The position numbers and the translations under genes were made by a program. A stretch of DNA of 64,000 nt from Brachyhypopomus gauderio (lineage: Eukaryota > Chordata > Actinopteri > Gymnotiformes > Hypopomidae), in contig NC_135218.1 of the NCBI RefSeq assembly GCF_052324685.1, positions 24,666,601-24,730,600 on the forward strand, in the 5' to 3' direction. The notes under the pieces were generated by a model. The model searched no databases. It was not told the DNA's origin and saw only the letters and a list, made by a program, of their open reading frames with translations. Of this stretch, positions 20,902 through 62,066 are shown in pieces; position 1 is the first letter of the stretch; each line of letters begins with the position of its first letter.

Positions 20902-22900
20902 AGCAGAGTCGCTTTAGGTGAAGAACGACTTTAATCAAGTATAAATAAAGGCACAAGAGAGGTCAACGATGAAAGCATTTGTGCTGGTCTCACCCCCTAC
21001 CCCCTCCTCACAACTCACAAGCCTTCATTTATGTCAGGGGAAACATCTTGTAGCTAAAATATTGTATTGTAGTGTAATAGTGACAAGAGAATGTACAAAT
21101 TAACGTGTTACAATACACCACAAACCTTGTACAGTGGAAAGTTTACCCCAACACACACACACACACACTTCCGTTTCACCTCTCTTATCATTGTCCAGTA
21201 AGGGGCCTCATGCATTTGATATATTACACTGAATCCTGTCTTTGTGCATGTACATAGCTTCAACCCTTTATTTAAAACTGCTTTATATTTGGTTGCTGTT
21301 CATGAAGTAGTACTCTACTGTCTTGTTAAAATTTCTGTGCCGTTTTCTATTAAAGCTTTGTCTAAACTAACTTGTGGTTGTGCTGCCTTCAGAAATGAGG
21401 AAGTCCATAGGTCTCGGAACATCGGCTGGTTTTTCAGGTTTCGTAGTTGATGTTTCGGTAAAAGTAAAATAGTTACAAAACTGACAGACGGGTTTCCCTG
21501 CCCAAATTTCCCCACCCTTACGCTATATCATGTGAGTAACCTAATACGGGAATGGGCGGTGGGGGTTAAACTGGTTTCGTGTGTATGTAAGATGACCGCC
21601 AGCTGTGTAAATACCGTCTCTTCAGCTGGGTGTCATTCGTAGGCCTGCACCATATATGTTTGCCAAAGGCCTCTAAGAAATATAGGATCCATTTTCACTT
21701 GTGCGCAGACATCGATATCTATTTAAACAGATGGAAGTAGCCGTTATCTATAAGTTACTCCCATGTTTATCAATTATATTTATTTAATGCAATTTAAAAG
21801 TCGACAAATGACTAAATGACCACTGGGAATCTACTACAAAGAGGTCCTTGACCTACTGGGGAAACAAACTCGCTGTGGTTACCAAATCACATGAGAGTTG
21901 CTCCCCGTTGCTTCTGCAGTGGTGCAGTGTGCTGGCACGCGCGCGCAGCTATATTCGAACCAGCGTGTTCAGCTCGTGCCAAGTTCACGAGCTCTATAGT
22001 TAACGCTCGAGGCGCAGCGTCATCAGTCATCATGCTGTAAAGTTTATATTTACCCGATGGGCGTTTGCTTTAATATAGAAGAGAAGTGAGTTACGGCACC
22101 TTACGAGAGGGAGAAAGGCCCTTTGGTTTATTTGAGGAAGCGTATTTAGTTCTTCTATTAAGAAACGCCAAATGCCACACAGGTTTTTAACGCAGGAGCC
22201 ACAAGAAAGCAGAGAATACAAATAGTAAAATTATATTACTAGATTCATTAACAGTGCATCGCACACCCGTTCATCAATAAATATTAATCAACAGTCAACA
22301 ACGACCTATGGGAAATAGTTTACAACTTTAGATTTTAATATGAGTATATGTGTTAAATGTAGTCAGACGCATATATTTTATATGGTTATTTATAATGGAC
22401 ATAAATAAAAGTGTCTAATTACATAGACGCATTATCATGAACGCGACTAAAATGAACTGCAGCCCACAGCGGCTGGATTAACGGAGGATTAAACGGGTGT
22501 TAAACGGGCTGAAGAAAACTCGGTCAAACCGGAACGCGCCGGTTCTGCTGGCGAAGCCGGAAGTCAGTCTAGAGTTAATACACGCGGTCGGCTAAAGTGA
22601 AGCACACCCATCTGTGAGGGCATGACTGAGTCTTGACATTATTTACACGTGTGTATTTAACTAGTGTTGACATTTAAAGGGCAAAGCGGAATTCAAACAT
22701 ATTTATAGTTTACAGTGACATTTCAGATATACCTGTAATTAATTTTAAATAGCTCTTCCGGCTAGTCTTCTTGCACATTTGTTGCTATTTGGAAATCCAT
22801 ACTTTAAATAACGTCACTTGAATAGTTTAATTATTACCACTGACTGTATATATACGTCTACGTTTAGGTGTGTATATACGGTTCCTACTTAAGATTTATT
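20902..22900. other. atf4 3' flank and intergenic DNA
   Basis: This holds the probable atf4 3' UTR to about 21370, then AT-rich DNA without a recognisable exon. A short (CA)n lies near 21152-21168. Open frames are short and have no familiar motifs. Confidence 0.5.
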
Positions 22901-22911
22901 CTAATCTTTTG

Positions 22912-22986
22912 CTGCCCCCTAGTGATCAAAATATATGTTTACGTCCAGCCGTTGTGTTTGCACTCCAGTCCAGTAGGGGGCAGTGG
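22912..22986. promoter_or_regulatory. Divergent pair of CTCF-like motifs
   Basis: At 22912-22925 the minus strand reads TCACTAGGGGGCAG. At 22970-22986 the plus strand reads CCAGTAGGGGGCAGTGG. Both fit the CTCF core (CCASYAGRKGGCAS). They are about 45 bp apart, point in opposite directions, and sit between atf4 and the HIT-like gene. Binding is inferred. Confidence 0.5.
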
Positions 22987-23426
22987 TGCCGCTGCGCAAA
23001 CATCTGGCGCTATAATGGATGAGCGAAGAAGATGTAGGAACTTTAGCGGAAGAGTTCATGTCGTTCTTAATGTTCTCATTTAAAAATCGCATTGCTTTAT
23101 GAAGCTTTGGTGGTCATTTAAAAGACCGTCATTTTGGTCTATCGTTCTTGCCAGTATTTTACGGAGGTAAGATTTGTGTTTTAATAATTCCTATTTGCTT
23201 TCCCACGTTTTATTGCAAACTGCTTGAGCTGCAGTTTGTCTTAACCTGAAATTCGACACTATTTTACTGTCTTTCTCAGTGATGTCATATAACGGTTGTG
23301 ATCGCGTCTAATGTGTTTTGGGATCTTAAATGATTTTTTTATTAATGTGGATCGTGATACATTCTCATAAAGGACTAATTCCACTCTCTGTTCCCTTCTC
23401 TGATCTAAAACAGAGCGTCGTCCACA

Positions 23427-24353
23427 ATGTCCAGCCCAGAAAGGCATGTGATCTGGAAGGCAGGAGACCTGGAGGCACACCTCCACCCTTCTCCGTGGAC
23501 CCCAGGGGCCACAGTAGTGACTCACAACCCCTCCCGAGGTCCTGGCAGCCTGTTCCATCTGCCCGAAGACTCCTTCCTGGGTCTGCTGCTTGGTGCACGA
23601 GTGGTAGGCCGTCTCCTCTGTGAGCGGCTCGGTGTGCAGCGCTGTGCGCTGGTCCACAGGCCTGAGCGGGAGGACCCCACGGCCAAGCTGCTCCTCCTGC
23701 CTCTCCACGGCCTGCAGGAGCAGTGGAGACCTCACCTTGCGGCCGAGGAAGAGTTTCAGCAGTATGACCCTGGATACATCACCTCGAAGAGCGGCCCCTG
23801 CTGGGCCGATCGAAACCTGGAGGACGTCAGGGACCGGATTCGGGCAAAATTGCCTTCACCAGGTGCCCCCCTCAACTACACTTTCCTAGGAGACCCGTCT
23901 CATGCGGGGCTGTTTTCTCGAATAGTGCGAGGGGAGGAAAAGCAGTGGAGGGTGTGGGAGGATGAGGAGCACATCGCCTTCCTCACTCCGTTCCCCAACA
24001 CGCCCGGTCTAACCGTAGTGATCCCCCGCAAACCCCTAACCAGCGACATCCTCCAGCTCGAGGAGAGGGATTATAAGGGACTGGTGCTGGCAACCCGAAG
24101 GGTGGTCAGGCTGTTGGAGGAGGGCCTGGGTGCGTGGGGGGTGGGGCTCATATTTGAAGGCTATGAGATTGACTATGCCCATGCTAAACTAATTCCTCTG
24201 CTTTCATCTCCTGGCAACCTTACTGAAAGTCCTGCTTGCCCAGTACCGGAGTTTTATGACAAATATCCAGGATTCGTGACCTCTGTTAATGGCCCTTCAG
24301 GCATCCCAGAACAACTAAAAGAGATGCATTACAAAATCACACACGGCTGCTGA
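23427..24353 (+). CDS. Tandem HIT-like domain protein
   Basis: Single coding exon, 308 residues. A 5' non-coding exon probably ends at 23166 (GGAG|GTAAGA) and the coding exon starts at 23414 after AAACAG. The protein consists of two HIT-like halves. Each has an HxxW/W.xxxE-type opening, a TPG stretch (WTPGATVVTHNPSR; NTPGLTVVIPRKPL), a helix and a final strand (DPTAKLLLLPL; EIDYAHAKLIPL). HIT enzymes hydrolyse or transfer nucleotides with a histidine triad, usually H-x-H-x-H. Here the second half reads Y-A-H-A-K, keeping only the middle (nucleophile) His, residue 252, and the first half has none. A nucleotide hydrolase or phosphorylase role is possible; non-enzymatic nucleotide binding is equally possible. 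The specific gene was not recognised. AATAAA-like sites follow near 24487. Confidence 0.75.
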   Translation: MSSPERHVIWKAGDLEAHLHPSPWTPGATVVTHNPSRGPGSLFHLPEDSFLGLLLGARVVGRLLCERLGVQRCALVHRPEREDPTAKLLLLPLHGLQEQWRPHLAAEEEFQQYDPGYITSKSGPCWADRNLEDVRDRIRAKLPSPGAPLNYTFLGDPSHAGLFSRIVRGEEKQWRVWEDEEHIAFLTPFPNTPGLTVVIPRKPLTSDILQLEERDYKGLVLATRRVVRLLEEGLGAWGVGLIFEGYEIDYAHAKLIPLLSSPGNLTESPACPVPEFYDKYPGFVTSVNGPSGIPEQLKEMHYKITHGC

Positions 24354-26009
24354 ACGTTTTACCTAACTATTTTACAAAAAAAAACTGTTTGAGTGGCTTT
24401 AATAATTGTTTCAGTGCAAGCCAGTTCCATAGTATTAACATATTTTCACATTTGTAAAAATCACAATTGACAAAATACGGCACATTTAATAAATAATTTA
24501 ATTTACTTCACTATACAAAGCACATTTTGATATACATAATGCTTTGTCAATGTTACCTTCTCTACTGTGTCCCATGTTCAAAATGATATACCTTAGAAAA
24601 CAGTGCTATTTCATCTAGCAGTTAGCACTATATATTTTTGGACTAAATATTATGAAGCCTTAAATAATATACTCAAATTTCAATAGTGTAGCTGGAGTTA
24701 CGTTCAGGTATGTTTAGTCGAGTCCAATTATTAAAGTGTTAGGTTGCAGATTCTCACTGCACGTGTTGCCTCAGAAACTCCAGTAAATACCATGTCGATT
24801 CAGGGAGAAAATGAGTTTATTTCAGACTAGATTGTCCAACAGAGAGAGTAACAGCATACGGAAGCAAACTGTACAACTGTGTGACATCGTTCTGCTTGGC
24901 CATGGTCTCTGTGCAGTGAGGTGGTGTTATGGATGGATGAGAAATGATCCCCTCATAGTCTACACAGTTGAAGAAGGAAGTGTGTCATTCTGGCAAGTGA
25001 GGAGATTACAGTGATGGGGAATGATGAAAAACACAGAATCTACCTGAAAATCAGTATAAATGTAAACATTTGGTATTATTACACAATTTGTATTTTATGT
25101 AATGTGAAATATTTACATAAGGATAAATTATGTTCTGATAATTCAATTATATGTTATATGCTTTGAGTTGCATTTATTTTTCAGAATAAACATTTTGAAT
25201 AATGATCTGTTTTTTCCACTAGAGGTCGCAATTAAAAAATGGTTGGGTTAAATCTCATTGTTCTGCCACTGAAAATATATTTTTTAAAGACTAGCATACC
25301 AATATTAGTGACACTGAGGAAAAACACAACAATGTAGGTGTTACCTCATTCTTTGTTTGAAACACTTTTGTTTTCCATTTTATTAGGATAAGGTAAATCT
25401 AAAATTCATTAATAGTAACATGCAGTGTCCTATTTTGGCTTCTAAATTTGAGGTCCTTAATTTTGTACAATAGGATCAATTGCACAATAGCATCTAATTG
25501 TTTTTCAATGTTAATTGGGGGGTAGCATCACTTACACAATTACCTGGCTTACCCCACCTGTTTTTCTTCTTGGATTGCACTTTGATAAGCTCCTAATTAA
25601 TCCCTAGACATTTTAATTAACATCTTAATTAGAGCAGAATTGTGTCTGAAAGTATGGCATCACCACCGAGAAACAGGAGCACAGTACAGAGTAGAGAGGA
25701 TGTGTGGGGGTGTAGAACCAGATGTGTCACAAATATATCCAACGGTACACACACGTATAAATTCTTAACAAGCGGCTCCTTTTTAAGTTGGTTTTTGGGA
25801 ATCCTCGAAAAGCCAAACACTAATATAATTATACAAACAAACAGGATCTGGTCTTGAAAATACACCGTTACTCCAAATCGGTAGATATATAGAATTACAC
25901 GTATAATAACTCCCCTGTTTCCCATGCAGTCAAATTCATTAGGACACAAAAGCTGAAAGAAAACCAAAATGATGCTTAATGTTCGCAGGTCTGCACTCAC
26001 ACAGGCTCC
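24354..26009. other. Intergenic, no gene seen
   Basis: AT-rich DNA between two convergent genes. A CTCF-like motif CCACTAGAGGTCGC lies near 25217-25230. No coding exon is supported. Confidence 0.5.
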
Positions 26010-26885
26010 TCACACACTGACAGTGGGTGGTTTCTTCACAGGACCCTGCAGACATGCAGGTTTCTCCATCTTGGAGAGGTGGAGCAGCGGCTCGATGGTG
26101 CAGCTGAGGTCCATGATGGAGAAGACGGAGATGCTGATCTTACATCGCAAGTCCACGAGCGAGTAGGCGGAGGCGAAGGGCATCAAGGCCACCGGTGGCA
26201 GGTAGTTGACCGTGATGATGGCCAGAACGGTGACGACCATTTTGAGGGCCTTCTTCTTCATGGGGTTCATGACCTCCTTCCCTGCCACACTCCTGCGCAG
26301 GGCCCAGATGATGGACACGTTGCAGAAGACCATGATGGAGAAGGCAGACAGGATCACGCCGCTGAACACCCCGTTCACCTGCATCCTACCCAGAATGCTC
26401 TTGGTCAGCGCGTAAGCCAAGATCAGCCCCCAGACGGCCGCCGAGACCCCCACCCGGAAGCGCTGGTCACGGATGCCTGTGAACAAGATGGGGTGGACCA
26501 CGGCGACGTACCTGTCCAAGCAGATGCATGTCAGGAATAACACTGCCATGTCTTTGAGCCCGAAAGCGAAGCGCTGGGCGTACCATACGCCGGCGTCATT
26601 CAGGTACATGCTGTTGATCAGGTCAATGGGTGTCATCAGGGAGAACAAGGCATCCAGAATGGCAAGATTGAAGATAAACACATCAGACGTGGTGCCTTCG
26701 GTGGTTCGTCTGGCTATCTGCCACATCACCAGCACATTGGTGGGGAAGCCAACAAACAAGTTGAAAACTTTCACCCCAAAATAAAAGATAAATCCATATG
26801 GAGCCACGGCGCACTCGTCCAACTGGTACCACACGAGATGGCGCCACCCAGTGGCTGTGGCGTTCAGTACAGAGGAGTTACTCAT
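26010..26885 (-). CDS. Divergent class A (rhodopsin-like) GPCR
   Basis: Single exon, 291 residues. The N-terminus has two N-glycosylation sequons (NSS at 3, NAT at 8). Seven hydrophobic segments are visible at about 30-56, 68-95, 105-130, 146-166, 172-196, 213-238 and 248-270. Class A landmarks kept: Asn50 in TM1, NLAILD with Asp78 in TM2, DRY at 124-126, Trp152 in TM4. Missing or changed: no Cys at the top of TM3 and a very short second extracellular loop, so no standard TM3-ECL2 disulfide; TM6 has VNYLPP instead of CWxP; TM7 has EPLLH instead of NPxxY. The C-tail is about 20 residues. Sequence style recalls teleost P2Y-like or lipid and metabolite receptors, but ligand and orthology are unknown. 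CTGAG just before the ATG could be a splice acceptor of a 5' UTR intron. Confidence 0.8.
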   Translation of the reverse strand: MSNSSVLNATATGWRHLVWYQLDECAVAPYGFIFYFGVKVFNLFVGFPTNVLVMWQIARRTTEGTTSDVFIFNLAILDALFSLMTPIDLINSMYLNDAGVWYAQRFAFGLKDMAVLFLTCICLDRYVAVVHPILFTGIRDQRFRVGVSAAVWGLILAYALTKSILGRMQVNGVFSGVILSAFSIMVFCNVSIIWALRRSVAGKEVMNPMKKKALKMVVTVLAIITVNYLPPVALMPFASAYSLVDLRCKISISVFSIMDLSCTIEPLLHLSKMEKPACLQGPVKKPPTVSV

Positions 26886-27640
26886 CTCAGAAATAAGGGC
26901 ACCTAAGAAGTCATGACACGCAATTGAACAAGGTCAGCTTAAGGTTAACCACATCTGTCTACAGGATAAAACATTTAATGTGAATATGTACCCAAAGTTT
27001 ACATTTCATGCATTTCAATGGGTAACTTCATTGCAAATGATATCGCTAAATGTCTAAGTAATTACCTGTTTGATCAACTTTAGAAAACTCACCTCAATGC
27101 ACGGCAGAATCGAAAGAAAAAAACTCCAACCAATCAGGTCGTCGTGTCCCTGGAGTTTCAGTCTTTGCTAATTCCACCTGTCGCTTTTTTTTTGGACTCT
27201 GTCCAAACTTTGACCAACAACTTAGTGTCCTCTCACCTGAGACACCCTGATATAAGTAAGTCCCACTGGGACACCGTGTTACACCATTTTGGCCACAGCG
27301 AATCAACACGTTTCTTGGAACAACGCAATGATGCGCAGGAATAGTCCTGCAACCCGATTGGTCAAAGTTGGCGTGAAGAGGAGGTGACACATTGTTAATT
27401 CCAAATCTGTTTAGATAAATATACTCCATAATGGGAGGGGTACCGTTTGATATCAGTGACGCAACTGCTAATAGACCACAGGACCTCGAGTAAACAGGTG
27501 ATGCAAGGTTGAAATGAGTAAATCATGTGTAATATCTTACATCCTTACAGACACATCTTTCAGAGTCAAAACTACAATACATGGGGCAGTAGAATCTGAG
27601 AATCTGATTATGACAGTAAAGCCAATTCTCACATATAGAG

Positions 27641-27674
<34 letters not shown>

Positions 27675-28018
27675 ATATTAACAGTATTAATAATCATATA
27701 TTTATAATTTAATTTAATTTATGCTTAACAGGATTTTCTGTATTGTACAGTCACAAATTCAATACAGCTAAGTATATAAACTGTGTTAAAGTTTAATCCA
27801 TTTGATGCAAGATTTTTATAATTGTATCCTATACAAAGTTGCCCTGCTTAATGACAGATAGATCCTACCTATCAAATTAGAGGCTATGATTCCTTGAGTT
27901 CTAGTAAGTATAGCTAGTAAGGTGAAAATACATCTGGTAAAGTTCTAACATAGATCCATGCATGATAAGTACACACATTCTTCTGATATGTTTGCAGCTT
28001 GATGTCAAATCCATAATT
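26886..28018. other. Intergenic, no gene seen
   Basis: This is the upstream flank of the GPCR. It includes a (CA)n run at about 27642-27672 and AT-rich sequence. No coding exon is supported. Confidence 0.5.
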
Positions 28019-28225
28019 TCAACTCTCCATGGCTGGTGGCAGCGTCACTGTTTTCAAGTTGGTTCCAACACAGATAAGGTTCAAAACAAAGTTCACAGCC
28101 AACACGAGAAGCGCTTCAGACTTATACAAAGATATTGTGCAGTCATTCCCTGTGACGGTGGTGGTGTCCACCGCAGGTTTCTCCACTCCATTCAGGTCTG
28201 CCTGGTCCAACTCCACTGACCACAC
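28019..28225 (-). other. Orphan exon-like ORF with a membrane segment
   Basis: A 68-codon minus-strand frame has coding-like codon use. It holds a hydrophilic stretch (VEKPAVDTTTVTGNDC), a hydrophobic helix (ALLVLAVNFVLNLICVG), and a short tail ending in a stop. Layout resembles the connecting-peptide and transmembrane exon of an immunoglobulin-superfamily receptor chain, such as a T-cell receptor chain. No upstream exons were seen on the minus strand before rbfox2. It could be a gene relic or a displaced exon. Confidence 0.35.
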
Positions 28226-28682
28226 TGGGACCCTGAACGACCGGGACGGTACCGGTTCCTCATTGATGGAAAAGGGCTATATATTATATTCTTTATACCG
28301 GATTTCATGATGTTGTTCTTTGGTAGTTGCGTTAGCTGGTCTTGTTAAATAGTCTGCTCCTTCTGTCTAAAGAACCGTCCCAAACGCAGAGAAGCTAAAT
28401 CAGATGATTTGGAAACCATTCGTTGATTAATTTGTTCAGTCATTAAATGGGAAATCAAGCAAAGGGCTATTTTGCTGCATTCATATGGGGTTTTCGGTTA
28501 CTAATATACTGTATTATACTATATTAATGCTGATATACTACTGTACTGTAGGCCTACTAATATGTCATGTTATGAGAAGATCTGCTCGGAGAAAGGGAGC
28601 ATGCTTACACTGTACGGCTCTTCCTAAACGGACCAGACACAGAAATAGGAAGTGTGAGGATTCAAAAGCGCGCTAACATCAA

Positions 28683-28767
28683 CCACGTGACCACAGTCAC
28701 CCGCGGTGCTCCGGTTACGAAGGTTACGACGTCTGACCACCAGGGGGCAGCCGGAATCTATATAAAA
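28683..28767 (+). promoter_or_regulatory. E-box, CTCF-like and TATA motif cluster
   Basis: CCACGTGACC, a perfect CACGTG E-box, lies at 28683-28692. CCACCAGGGGGCAG, a very good CTCF core, is at 28737-28750, and TATAAAAAA starts at 28761. Pyrimidine-rich DNA follows. The cluster is 1.7 kb upstream of the first rbfox2 coding exon and could be an insulator and/or a promoter. Function is inferred from motifs only. Confidence 0.45.
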
Positions 28768-29188
28768 AAGGGGAGACGTCAGGGTGAGAGGCCGCCCCCC
28801 TCCGACCCCCTCCCCTCCTCACCTCCACCCTCCCCACCTCCACCACCCTTCATCACCCTCCCCGCAACTCCAACCCCTTCCAGTGCAATGCGGGCCTTCA
28901 GTGTTTACTCTTAGAGAAATAAGCACTCTGTGTTTTTAAACCTAAACATTGTTAGCTATTGTTTTGTTTAAAAATTAAAAGCAAACAAACAAAAGACGTA
29001 TTTTTTTAAATGTTTGAACTGCAAAAAAATTATTATTATTATTATTTTATTTTTCTAATTTTCTTTGTGTTTCTCCAGACCTCGCTGCATAGAGTTGATC
29101 ATCTTGTCGAGTTTTTTTAGTATGCATATGCACAATCACAATCTGTATATCTATGTATTATATTTAATATGAATATAAAATCCGTGGC

Positions 29189-29290
<102 letters not shown>

Positions 29291-29451
29291 ACACTGTATT
29301 TTTTCTTTTCTTTAACTGTGTGGCTTTTTCTTTAACTCTGTTGGCTATCCCAGTAATTTGTTCCAGAGCAAAAAATCTGACGCAGTCGAAAGAAGGAAAA
29401 AGAGGCAGTTGATCTCCCGACACTGCGGAGAGAGACCAGCACACTATGGCG

Positions 29452-29492
<41 letters not shown>

Positions 29493-30426
29493 AGTGTGGG
29501 GGGGGGGGGGGGGGGTTACACTGTAACGAGAGCGCCAGGGAAGGAGAGAGAGAGAGAGAGGGGGAGGACGCCGTTTCCTCTCCGTAGCGCACACGCCGCT
29601 AGAATACACCGAAGTGATTGGGAGAGGGAGGGAAAGAGCCGAGAGAAGAAAGGAAATCGAGCAGCAAAACACGATTCGACTTCTTTGTTTTAGAAAATCG
29701 CTTGTAAGGGACGAATGGAGGTCTGAGACGATGAACACTCCTTCCCGAAGGTCTGCTCCTGACAGCCATCTTTAGATCCGCAGGTCTGGCAGCTCGTATA
29801 GGATTAGAAGGTTGAGGAGATTTGTCCTTCCACTGAGGTATGATGTGGACCATGTTGGAGATATAGCCTTTAGCCTCCCCACGCCTCACAACACATTCTT
29901 TTGGACCATATGCGCATATTTGCGACTCTGAACGCGTATTATTCACATCGCTTCTTTGTTTATAAACATTTTCCGTTAATTTCTCGCGTTTTGCGGGTTT
30001 CGTTTATTCCCGGTTCCGAGCACATTCCGTTTTTACCCCAGCGGACCGCAGTGATTCGGGGCGCAGGCTCCAGTATTTTGTAATCTCCTATTTGCGTTTA
30101 GGCCTGTAATGAATTTGCATCAAATGTTACATTAATCGGCACGGAGCTGATGTAATGTAATATTTGATACAGTACGATATACACTAACCCACAGGATTAA
30201 ACACACTTAGGCCTGTGTGTGTGTGTTTAAACCAGTTTAATGCGTCAGTTTCCACTCGTTTAAGATACATTAACACAACGGTGAGGCGCTGGTAACAGAT
30301 ACCCAGTACTGTTAGATCCACTCGGGCAGACTAAGGCAACACGGCCCACAAAAAAGAAAAAAAATATATTGAGTAATAAAGACTAAACCAGTGAGCCCCC
30401 AGTAGGACGAACGTCGGTGAATTTCA

Positions 30427-62066
<31,640 letters not shown>

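Noticed and set aside
20152-20921. Several long ORFs on both strands over atf4
   Set aside because: They overlap the conserved ATF4 frame and show no family motifs.
26079-26540. 153-codon plus-strand ORF opposite the GPCR
   Set aside because: It is the complement of the seven-helix coding frame; its Asp/His-rich composition is a by-product.
28654-28914. 86-codon ORF downstream of the TATA-like sequence region
   Set aside because: Low-complexity proline/serine translation of a pyrimidine-rich stretch, with no conserved features.
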